Assembly: GCA_033064195.1 (NCBI GenBank)
Contig: JARBJD010000295.1
Location: 28,767 to 92,766 of the forward strand
DNA length: 64,000 bases
Origin: Blattamonas nauphoetae
Taxonomy: Eukaryota; Preaxostyla; Oxymonadida
Reading direction: 5' to 3'
Shown here: one piece after another, positions 54,046 to 64,000 of the stretch
Layout of the letters: each line of letters starts with the position of its first letter
Numbering within the stretch: position 1 is the stretch's first letter
Notes under the pieces: generated by a model
Seen by the model: the letters and a program-made list of their open reading frames with translations, nothing else
Told to the model about the DNA's origin: nothing
Database searches by the model: none
Position numbers and translations under genes: made by a program

Positions 54046-55027
54046 AATCTGGTTGATTCTGCCAGTAGTCATATGCTTGTCTCTAAGATTAAGCCATGCA
54101 TGTGCCAGTATAAACAACTTGTACTTGTGAAACTGCGAATGGCTCATTAAATCAGTTATAATTTGTTTGATAGTTGATTTGCTACATGGATAGCCGTAGT
54201 AATTCTAGAGCTAATACATGCAGAAGAACCCGACTTGCAAAGGAAGGGTTGTATTTATTAGATCGAAAACCAATGTCAAGTAGAGATACTTGGCTTTTTG
54301 GTGAGTAATGATAAAGGTCGAATCGGAAAATCCGATGTGTCATTGAAATTTCTGCCCTATCAACTTGACGGTAGGATAGAGGCCTACCGTGGTGGTGACG
54401 GGTAACGGAGAATCAGGGTTCGATTCCGGAGAGGGAGCCTGAGAAACGGCTACCACTTCCAAGGAAGGCAGCAGGTGCGCAAATTGCTCAATCGAAATCA
54501 TAATTCGGAAGCAGTGACAAAAAATACAAATACTGGGTTATCTCAGCAATTTGAATGGTTGTGGTGTAAGTATCCGCAAGAGCAGCGATTAGAGGGCAAG
54601 TCTGGTGCCAGCAGCCGCGGTAATTCCAGCTCTAATAGTGTATACTAAAATTGCTGCAGTTAAAAAGCTCGTAGTTGGATTTTGGAGGAAACGTCGATTT
54701 CTGTGTGATGGGATACATTGTGTTTCATCTTGCAGGAAGTGTTTTTTCCGATATTTTCGAAGACAGGTCTTGCGCTTTATTGAGTGAGGCTATGGATTCG
54801 GAGGTTTTACTTTGAAGAAATTGGAGTGTTCAAAGCAGGCGTTATGCAACTGAACAGATTAGCATGGAATAATAAAATAGGACACTTGTTTATTGTTTTC
54901 TTCGGAAGATGATAAAGTCCATTTTGTTGGTTTATGGAGCAGGTGTAATGATTAATAGGGACAGTTGGGGGCATATGTATTGCATTGTCAGAGGTGAAAT
55001 TCTTGGATTTATGCAAGACGAACTAAG

Positions 55028-55074
<47 letters not shown>

Positions 55075-55704
55075 AGGGGATCGAAGGCGATCAGAAACCG
55101 CCCTAGTCTTAACTATAAACGATGCCAACTAGGGATTGGAGGGAGCTTTATGGCCTCGTCAGGACCTTTAGAGAAATCAAAGTCTCTGGGTTCTGGGGGG
55201 AGTATGGTCGCAAGTCTGAAACTTAAAGAAATTGACGGAAGGGCACCACCAGGTGTGGAGCCTGCGGCTTAATTTGACTCAACACGGGGAAACTTACCAG
55301 GTCCAGACACGGGAAGGATTGACAGATTTTGAAGCTCTTTCTTGATTCCGTGGGTGGTGGTGCATGGTCGTTCTTAGTTGGTGGAGTGATTTGTCTGGTT
55401 AATTCCGATAACGAACGAGACCTCAACCTGCTAAATAAGTTGGTCGCTTTTTAGTAAGTGATGTAACTTCTTAGAGGGACTACTACAGTTGCATGTAGGG
55501 GAAGCTTGAGGCAATAACAGGTCTGTGATGCCCTTAGATGTCCTGGGCCGCACGCGCGCTACACTGATTGATTCAACGAGTTTGTGCTTGCCCGAAAGGG
55601 TTGGCTAATCTTTTGAATGTCAATCGTGCTGGGGATTGATCTTTGTAATTTTGGATCATGAACGAGGAATACCTAGTAAGTGCAAGTCATCAGCTTGCGC
55701 TGAT

Positions 55705-55754
<50 letters not shown>

Positions 55755-55833
55755 ATCAGATGAAATGTTCGGATGATGTGATTGCAGTTGCGCAAGTGAC
55801 AGCGGTTATGTTAGAAGAACAGTGAATCTTATT

Positions 55834-55894
<61 letters not shown>
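54046..55894 (+). rRNA. 18S (SSU) ribosomal RNA
   Basis: The gene begins near AATCTGGTTGATTCTGCC and ends at CGGAAGGATCATTA. Universal landmarks are in order: CAGCAGCCGCGGTAATTCC (about 54608), ATTGACGGAAGGGCACCACC (about 55232), GTACACACCGCCCGTCGCTC (about 55721) and the terminal GTAACAAGGTTTCCGTAGGTG. Its length of about 1.85 kb is normal for a eukaryote. No intron was seen. It should place the organism precisely if compared with databases; I suggest an oxymonad from the gene content. Confidence 0.95.
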
Positions 55895-55896
<2 letters not shown>

Positions 55897-56022
55897 AAAA
55901 TTTAAATATATTAAACAATATATGATAATAAAATAAAGTCTACTACATGTAAGTGATGTAGATTTTAAGGTGCCTCAATATATAAACATTATTAGTGTAG
56001 CCAATGATATTATAAAATAATA
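55895..56022 (+). other. Internal transcribed spacer 1
   Basis: A short AT-rich spacer between the SSU and 5.8S genes, removed during rRNA processing. Confidence 0.85.
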
Positions 56023-56175
56023 AACTTTTGGTAGTGGATATCTTGGCTCTTGCATCGATGAAGAACGCAGCAAAGCGCGATAGTTAATGTGAATTGCAAG
56101 AATCTGTGAATCATCAAAGTTTTGAACGCATCCTGCGGTGTCTTAACTTTTAGTTAAGAGACCATTCTTATTTCA
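56023..56175 (+). rRNA. 5.8S ribosomal RNA
   Basis: It contains the conserved GGATATCTTGGCTC, CGATGAAGAACGCAGC and TTGAACGCATCCTGCGGTG elements. Start and end are approximate to within a few bases, because the 3' helix partner in LSU was not aligned. Confidence 0.9.
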
Positions 56176-56389
56176 GAATTGGTAAATATTACAATATCTT
56201 TTTATCCTTACTTGGGATAGAAAGGAAATGAGATGAACATATTGAGTATATGTCATCTTTAATAATATCGATATATGAATCATTAAGAGATATTGTTGAA
56301 ATATGATATATAAACAATTTGATATTTAAATATAAATATTTAATTGTCTTGTATACTTCTGTTTTAACAACTCACTTTATATATATAAA
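56176..56389 (+). other. Internal transcribed spacer 2
   Basis: An AT-rich spacer of about 210 bp between 5.8S and LSU. Confidence 0.8.
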
Positions 56390-57680
56390 ACAATCTGAAA
56401 TTAAGAAAGATTACCCGCTGAACTGAAGCATCTAAATAAGCGGAGGAAAAGAAACTAACTAGGATTCCTATAGTACCGGCGAGGGAAGTAGGAAAAGCCC
56501 AAAGCTAAAATCTATGCGGGCTGTTTTGCATGCATAGAGATGTGCTTTATAGATGTGGGGTTGTGTTGTGAAGAAGATAGAGGCTAAAATACCCTTTCGA
56601 ACGGGTTATCATAGAGGGTGAAAATCCCGTTTTGGCCTTGTTTCACAATGCGCTAAGCTCTGCAATCGTCGAGTCGGGTTGTTTGAGATTGCAACCCTAA
56701 TTGGGTGGTAAGCTTCATCCAAGGCTAAATATATGCAAGAGACCGATAGCGAACAAGTACCGTAAGGGAAAGATGAAAAGTATTTTGGAAAAAGTTGAAA
56801 TAGGGCTTGAAACTTCCAAAAGGGAAGCGATACAACTCTATAGAGAAGATTTGTTATATATCGATTGTTGGAAAGATTTTTGAAGATGTGTAATTATAAC
56901 TGTAAAAGGTTAAACATATTTTCAAGAGTTTTTCTGATAATTAGATATATAATAGAAATCGGTCAATCGTGTTTTCTGATAATCAAGATTTCAAATTCAG
57001 GAAGGTAGAATTGTTCATTCATTTCGATGGGTGGATGATTTGTTTATAGCCTCGAATTAGACGGATTTGAATATTCTACATAGGAGGAGAACACAAATGA
57101 ACCTTATTGATTGGGGTTTAAGTTTATCTTAACGAGAGTATCTTTGCAAGGAAATTTTGATGATATGTGGTTGATATATGATTTACTTTGATTAGTTTCG
57201 GCTAGTCAATTGGTAAGTAATAATTGATCGTATATTGTTGAATGCAATTAGACGGCTCTGTTCGAAGATAGATTTTAAGATTGACTTTAGTTGGATATGG
57301 ATTGTATTGCCCCGTCTTGAAACACGGACCAAGGAGTCTATCAGACATGCGAGTATTTGGGTAATTTAAACCTAATAATGCGTAATGAAAGTGAAGACAA
57401 TCGTTTTGGATTGTTGAGATATGAAATTATGATCTGTCTAGATTATGATGGCAATATCGACCGACTGATTCTAAAGATTAATTTCCAACTCCTCGGGTTG
57501 GAAGGGATTGGTCTGAGTTATAGCATATCTGATAGGACCCGAAAGACGGTGAACTTTGCTTGAGTGTGGGTGAAGCCAGAGGAAACTCTGGTGGAAGCTC
57601 GTCGGGGTAATGACGTGCAACTCTTTCCTTAGACTTGAGTTAAGGGGCGAAAGACTAATCGAACCGTCTAGTAGCTGGTT

Positions 57681-57711
<31 letters not shown>

Positions 57712-58180
57712 TTGTTATAATGAGTTTTGTCCGGTAAAGCGAATGATTAGAGGTCTTGGGGAGGAATTCCCTCAACCTATTCTCAAACTCTAAATGGGCA
57801 AAAGACGTTTGTAAATGATGATTGATTCAGGGAAGGGATTGATTTTACTGATGATTGTATGAATGGATGCCTTTTGGGGTAATTGTTTGTATGATTATTA
57901 GGGATTTATTCTGGAAATGAGTTGATTGTTGTTGAAGGTTTAAATTAGATATATGGATTGTCTACCTTTAAAGTGTTGTTTGAAGTAAACAGCGTGATAA
58001 AAAGATGATCCAATAAAGAATTGAATCAATAGCTCCAAGTGGGCCATTTTTGGTAAGCAGAACTGGCGATGCGGGATGAACCGAAAGTTGTGTTAAGGTG
58101 CCGGAATTTGTGCTCATGAAGATACCATAAAAGGTGTCAATTCATATAGACAGCAGGACGGTGGCCATGGAAGTCGGTAT

Positions 58181-58214
<34 letters not shown>

Positions 58215-59396
58215 TGAATTGGCCCTGAAAATGGATGGCGCTTCAGCACAATACCTATACACGACCAAAATCATGATGATGATTTTGTGTAGGAGGGCGT
58301 GCGGGTTTTTTAGAAGCTATGATGTGAATCATGGTGGAAAAGCCTGTAGTGCTGATCTTGGTGGTAGTAGCAAATATTCAAATGAGAAACCTCTCAATGG
58401 GGGATAATTTTGAAGACTGAAGAGAAGAAAGGTTCCATATGAATCTAATTGAGATATGGGTTAGTCGACCCTAATGAATCGGTTAAATACCGTGATATAA
58501 AATGGATTTTGTAAAAGCAGGATTCATATTCAGAAAGGGAAGAAGGTTAATATTCCTTCACCTTTTACGTGTGGATAATTAAAATGGCAACATAAAGAAG
58601 CCTGTACTCATCAGAAAACACATCGGGAAGAGTTTTCTTTTCTTCTTAACGACTGATAAAGCTCGTTGTTAATATTATTTGCATGAGCATTGGGCATGGA
58701 AGCGGGTTAACCGGAGAAGTGGCCAATCAGTTGGAAGAGCCCCTCTATTTATATGAGGAAGACATTTATTGTTGATAGCAAGTAAAATGGTCCGATTGTG
58801 TTTTATGATCCTTGAAACTACAGGGGACTGAATGATTTTCACACGAGGTCGTACTGATAACCGCAACAGGTCTTCAAGGTGAGGAGCCTCTAGTCGATAG
58901 AAGAAAGTAGGTAAGGGAATTCGGCAAAATAGATCCGTAACTTTGGGAAAAGGATTGGCTCTAAGGATCGGTCCGTCGGGTTCGATGAAAGCGGGTTACT
59001 TATTTAGATGGATTGTGTTGATTTGTTGGCGGGCTTGGCAACAGGTCTGCTGATGAGTTGATATAGTCTGTTTAAGGGTGGCAGCGCGTGTCGTAAGTGT
59101 GCTTGATTGTGTGTCTATATTGAAGAGGAGACTTTTTGATTGGATGCAAAATTGGGTGCATTTTCTCGAATCGCTTTTTAATCGAAGCGAGTTAGTTTCG
59201 GATTGTAGATCTCGATCTGCAGACGAGATTAATGGAGTATAAACGATTAACTTAGAACTGGAACGGACAAGGGGAATCCGACTGTTTAATTAAAACAAAG
59301 CAATGTGAAGGCTGGAAAACGGTGTTGACACATTGTGATTTCTGCTCAGTGCTCTGAATGTCAAAGTGAAGAAATTCAATCAAGCGCGGGTAAACA

Positions 59397-59440
<44 letters not shown>

Positions 59441-59539
59441 CTCTAATTAGGGACGCGCATGAATGGATTAACGAGATTCCCACTGTCCCTATCTACCATC
59501 TAGCGAACCCACAGCCAAGGGAACGGGCTTGGAAGAATC

Positions 59540-59577
<38 letters not shown>

Positions 59578-60473
59578 AGAATCTGTGAAATGATTTAGAG
59601 GGTATAGGATAGGTGGGAGAGGGCAACCTCGACAGTGTAATACCACTACTTTTATTATCATTTTACTTATTTGATTGTTGAGGAGCATTATATGGTGTAC
59701 TGGTGTGATATGTTTGTAGTCCTCGGATTATACGCAGATTGCATTTCAGGCCATATTATGATTCTGGAACTAAACGTTAAAGGAGTTGGTTTAATTTATG
59801 ATGATGGGGTCTAGTTGGGGCGACTTGACTAGGTTCTACATTGTATGGCGACTCTGGGGGATAGTAGTCTTCGGGCTATGTGTACCTACGTGATCTCATT
59901 CAAAGACATTTTCTGATGGGGAGTTCGGCTGGGGCGGCACATCTGTTAAACAACAACGCAGGTGTCCTAAGATGAGCTCAGTGAGAACAGAAATCTCACG
60001 TAGAACAGAAGGGTAAAAGCTCATTTGATTTTGCTTTTCAGTATGAAGACAAACCGTGAAAGCGTGGCCTAACGATCCTTTGAGTTTTACAAGTGTTAAG
60101 CCAGAGGTGTCAGAAAAGTTACCACAGGGATGAATATATAAATATGTAGGATATGTGAATAGATAGATAGTCCCAGTTAAATATATGTAATATTTAGCTA
60201 GTCACTTATGGAAGTAAGTGGCAACACACCTGGTTATTGAAATATATACAGAGATGTATATAATCAATAAATCATTTTATAAAGAAATGATTTTGACGGT
60301 CGGTAAGGTGTGCACCAAAATGACCATGTATGTATGTGTTTTGGTGTATGGTACGACCTATCCCAATTATAAAATAATTATTAAATCATACTTGTGTATG
60401 ATTGATAATAGTATTATTGAAGTTGGTAAATATGAGAACTGGCTTGTGGCAGCCAAGCGTTCATAGCGACGTT

Positions 60474-60511
<38 letters not shown>

Positions 60512-60554
60512 CGAAGCAGAATTCGCCAAGTGTTGGATTGTTCACCCACTAACA

Positions 60555-60592
<38 letters not shown>

Positions 60593-61165
60593 TAGTTTTA
60601 CCCTACTGATGAATTATTGTCGTGATGGTAATTCAAGTTAGTACGAGAGGAACCCTTGAATCGCATAATTGGTATTTGTGGTTGGTTGATAGGCCAGTGC
60701 CACGAAGCTACCATGCGTGGGATTATGACTGAACGCCTCTAAGTCAGAATCCTTGCCAGATTAATGCGAGAATGGTGTCTGGTAAATGACCAGATTTGTA
60801 TGGATTTGTTATTGATATGGATAATAGTGTGTTTGATGTGTGGATCCGCGGCATGCAAGGCAGAGTGCTCGTGCGGGCAACCGTGGGGCATTTATGTGTG
60901 TGTGTTTCTTGGAGCTGCATGTTTTGCACTTATTGTAGTTGAAATGTAGATCAGCGATAAGGCCAGCCGTCAACATCAGGCAAGTATGGAATGTGTGTGA
61001 CAGCGCATCTGTGCATGTTTGATGTGGTTGGTAGACATAATTGCTTGAGAATCCATGCGACGGAGATCCTTTGTAGACGACTTAAAATGAAGTGGGGATT
61101 GTAAATGGCAGAGTAGCTCTACGTTACGATCCATTGAGATTTAGCCCACTTTCTATGATCGATAT
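56390..61165 (+). rRNA. 28S (LSU) ribosomal RNA, interrupted by one intron
   Basis: The gene starts near the 5.8S-pairing region and ATTACCCGCTGAACTGAAGC (about 56410). Landmarks include GTACCGTAAGGGAAAGATGA, GACCCGAAAGACGGTGAAC, GTAACTATGACTCTCTTAAGG (about 59402), GACCCTGTTGAGCTTGACTC, TTACCACAGGGAT followed by an insert and AACTGGCTTGTGGC, and AGTACGAGAGGAACC (about 60638). The insert splits the peptidyl-transferase loop, so it must be removed for a working ribosome. The 3' end near 61165 is estimated from the final conserved GTTACGATCCATTGAGATTTAGCC. Exonic length is about 4.47 kb. Confidence 0.93.
60132..60436 (+). other. Group I-like intron in LSU rRNA (site L2449)
   Basis: A 305-nt insert splits the universal GGGATAACTGG between T and A, the position equivalent to E. 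coli 2449/2450. The upstream exon ends in U and the intron ends in G, as group I introns require. GTCCC at 60170-60174 can pair with exon GGGAU, giving a P1 helix with the typical U-G pair at the splice site. GACGGTCGG (about 60296) and ACGACC (about 60353) resemble core pairing segments. No homing endonuclease frame of useful size is present. The core fold was not computed. Confidence 0.7.
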
Positions 61166-61440
61166 TAGGAAATGCAAAATATTTCTTTTGTTTAGTGGAT
61201 GAATTGTACATTAAAGAAATATCAAGTGTTTAAGTATTTTGACAAAGTATTTTTGACAAAGTATATTTGACTAAGTCAATATTACTAAGTACAAAATGTA
61301 TTAAGTATTTTGACTAAGTACAAAATGTATTAAGTCAATTGTACTAAGTACAAAATGTATTAAGTCAATTGTACTAAGTACAAAATGTATTAAGTCAATA
61401 GTGCTAAAGTCATATTGATATTCTCTATGTATAGTTCTCT
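61166..61440. repeat. 30-bp tandem repeat after LSU
   Basis: AT-rich units of 30 bp (ACTAAGTACAAAATGTATTA then AGTCAATTGT) are repeated about four times at 61300-61400, with degenerate TATTTTGACAAAGT units before them. This is the downstream spacer of the rDNA. Confidence 0.8.
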
Positions 61441-62110
61441 TAAACAATTTGTTAATATATGGTACAATGGACATTAACATATTACTTTCTTGTGTTGTTC
61501 CTGAGTATAAACAAAGGAATGCATAAGGTAAAAGTGTTAAAGTCAATTTACCATTTGTTAACATATTGTGCAATAGGACATTAACAAAAGAAATACTTGT
61601 ATGTGTATGCAGTGTTGACTTAATGAAATGTTAAGTCATTACTTGAGATGTTCTTGTGTAAGGACATTAAGAGTAAAACACTGTATGGATGTACAAGGGC
61701 AATTAATATAATGTCAATGTATTTATACACTGGGACATTAATATTAGTGCACTCCAATGTATTTATACACTGGGACACTAAGTAATTAATGTACTCCTAT
61801 GTATTTGTACAAGGGCATATATTAGTAAATGCCTATGTATTTGTACACTGGGACATTAACTTCATGGTAATGCCTATGTACTTATACACTGGGACAGAAA
61901 TACTAAAGTACTGTATGAATGTACAGGGACATGAAGTGAATCTTAATTCCTTAACATTCATACAGTGGAGCCAAACACTAAAGTACTGTATGAGTGTACA
62001 GTGGAATTACTTTATTAAGAAATTCCTTAACATTTATACAAGGGAGCCAAACACTGATGTATAGTGTAAGTGTATAGGGAAATTCCTTAAGATTTCCTTA
62101 ACATTTATAC
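61441..62110. repeat. Irregular repeat family around TACACTGGGACATTAA
   Basis: The core TGTATTTATACACTGGGACA recurs with variation roughly every 45-60 bp between about 61700 and 62110 (variants ACAAGGGCAT, ACAGTGGAGC). No coding potential is seen. It is probably rDNA intergenic spacer or subtelomeric repeat. Confidence 0.7.
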
Positions 62111-64000
62111 AGTAAGGACAAAATCCTCCTTTTGCCCCTTCATGACCACACTGCTCCCCAACGCGGGGGAGTCAGAACTTCAAACTTGGTTTTGTCTGTG
62201 TAGAAAATATCGAGGAATAGAGTTTGGGTGGTTTTCTGCTGGTGTGTTGCTTTGCACGAGTTTGATTTAACTAGCACAGGGCGAACATTGAGAAAAGGGG
62301 TAAAAAAGGGGTAAAATGGCGCCTTGTGGCATTCACACCTCGCCATCCCGGAATTTCAGAAAAATAAAATTGCCCTTTTCCTTCATCCTAGCCCTGGACC
62401 AGTGCCTCTACAATTTTTTCGAGGTTCATCTTGTGCGTCCGCACTGTGCAATTGGGTGTTTGGGCCAAATCAAAAGTGAACCCACCCTACCTAGGCAAAT
62501 GCACTGTACAAACCACCAAGAATTGGTCTTGTCATATACTTCTCTCGTTTTTCAGATTTTATTTTCCCTTTTTCTCCACAACCAGCCACCCCCCAGACCC
62601 CACTCCACACTTGTTCGAAAGCCCTCCCAAAACTCTATCATGCCCCTTTTCCCCCCTCCCGTAGCCCTCACCCAGCCCGCGCAGCGCAGCTTCACAATTT
62701 TTCAAAAGCGCTTTTTTGCCTCTTTTTTCACCGTATTCGCCCCACATCTCCCCACAGACATCGCACAAACACCCCGTTTGTTGCTGGCGGTAGCCCTGGG
62801 TGGCATTGAACTTTTGGAGAAATAAATCCTTATCGAACAAGCAATCCGTCCACACGGGCCCTCGCAAGTTGGAAATTCAAAATGATCGATTTTTTGGAAC
62901 GAGCCCCACGACCCACGCAGACCCCAAAACCACCCAAACCATATTGGCACCCCTTAAAACATCTCTATTTGCCATTTTTCACACTTTTTGAAATCTGATT
63001 TTCGCCGAAATCCACTTTTTGCATCTCATACTTGGACTTTTTCACATACTGTGCCTACACTGCCTTTGCTCAAACTCGATTTTTCGACTTATTCCAAAGT
63101 GTTTTCGATTTTTCCAAAAACACAAACAGGTACCCCACATCACCAAACTACCCCTGTTTAAATTTGGGACTCCAACTCCCTCTCGTTGTGGAGTACTGGG
63201 CCCACCAACTTTGGTACTTTGGCCTTCTTCAACACTGCACACCCTGTATCTCCATATATACCCGAGATTTTCAAAACTTTTTTCTCAATTGTGCTCATAT
63301 CCCATCGCAATCACCTCGTTTTGCGTGATTTCCATGGGGTTGTGATGGGCGCGGGATGGGGATGCACACTGTGAAAATGGGGATTTTCGAAAAGTCGGGT
63401 TTTGGCTTAAAGAACACGCCACCCCGGATTCAATATTTCCGATTTTGCAAAATCTTTTATTTTCTCAAAATATCCTCAGAACACGTCGTGATGACGGTGA
63501 AAGTTAACTAGACATGTGCGCGTGGGCGCGTGGGGGTGAACGAAAAACGCGAAAAAAGGCGATTTTCGCAACTTGGCACGCCCACCCACGACGACCCAGA
63601 GGAGGCTGGAACGGACGGTTTTGGCAGGATACGCGAGGGATGGGTCGAATTATGGTGGGGTTGGGGGTGGTCTCGTGGGTACTCGTGGCGGGAGAGCGAA
63701 AAACACGATTTTTCGGATTTTTGGAACACCCAAAAACGCCTTGTACGGCCCACAGCGCCGGATCGAGGAAATTTTCAGAAAATATTTTTCATTTTCGACG
63801 AATCGGAGTCGATTTGACTGGAAATGATGGATTTGGGTGAGTTGGGATGGTGCGCGCGCGGCAGGGTCGATCTTGAAAAAAGTTTTTGTCAAAAAGTGAA
63901 AAAAAGTGAAGTATATGACAAGAGCATTTCTTGGTTAATACGAAAGTGCATTCGCCTAGATAGGGTGAGTTCAGGGACCTCGGGTATATACTATAGAGGG
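62111..64000. other. Non-coding, G+C-richer terminal segment
   Basis: 1.9 kb with no supported gene, a sharp shift from the AT-rich repeats before it. Several overlapping frames of 60-170 codons exist on both strands, but they are Pro/Arg/His-rich, overlap one another and show no domain. Possible rDNA spacer or subtelomeric sequence. The final TATATACTATAGAGGG loosely resembles GATATAGACTATATC at about 53910. Confidence 0.4.

Noticed and set aside
57357-60949. Small open frames within LSU rRNA
   Set aside because: They fall in conserved rRNA sequence and are chance frames.
61166-62110. CRISPR-like array
   Set aside because: The units are contiguous or irregular tandem repeats without unique spacers of constant length, in a eukaryotic rDNA context.
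62316-63892. Overlapping frames of 60-170 codons near the window end
   Set aside because: They are present in nearly all frames on both strands, Pro/Arg-rich and without start context or domains.

Overview
The window looks like nuclear DNA of an oxymonad (Preaxostyla, Metamonada), most like Blattamonas nauphoetae. I infer this from three things: the eukaryotic rDNA unit (SSU, 5.8S and LSU with AT-rich spacers), many short GT-AG introns (about 30-150 nt) read with the standard genetic code, and lineage-expanded families of huge beta-helix receptor pseudokinases and cytosolic kinase-SPRY proteins. No database search was possible. Exon structures below were assembled by hand from splice-site sequence, reading phase and comparison between paralogues inside the window.

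Layout. 1-5.4 kb: the 3' end of a protein kinase gene, an HRD1-like RING E3 ligase (minus strand), and a decayed helical-repeat (ARM/HEAT-like) gene. 5.9-20.9 kb: two giant type I membrane proteins on the minus strand, each with a beta-helix/Ig-like ectodomain, one transmembrane helix and a cytosolic pseudokinase. 21.0-24.0 kb: a kinase-SPRY gene fused to an ARM-like domain, followed by the relic of another receptor. 25.2-29.4 kb: a hAT DNA transposon with intact transposase, long terminal inverted repeats and a nested foldback element. 29.7-39.9 kb: an ARM-like gene (minus), a 16-exon kinase carrying four SPRY domains (plus), and a long HEAT-like gene (plus). 40.3-46.8 kb: a third giant receptor whose kinase-like domain is replaced by a Lys/Glu repeat tail. 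47.1-50.9 kb: a kinase-SPRY gene with one frameshift and an adjacent SPRY-only gene. 51.3-53.1 kb: the first exons of another kinase gene, cut by small DNA elements with AAAACCGGTTTT-containing inverted repeats. 54.0-61.2 kb: one complete rDNA unit with a 305-nt group I-like intron in the peptidyl-transferase region of LSU. 61.2-64 kb: tandem repeats and non-coding DNA, possibly spacer or subtelomere.

How the genes may work together. Three times a minus-strand gene (two receptors, one ARM-like gene) lies head to head with a plus-strand kinase gene, separated by 64-340 bp. The receptors have large ectodomains and kinase-fold tails that cannot catalyse, while the neighbouring cytosolic kinases keep the catalytic Lys/Asp motifs and carry SPRY binding domains. 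A plausible reading is a diversifying receptor-adaptor-kinase signalling repertoire, perhaps for recognising particles or surfaces. That role is inference only.
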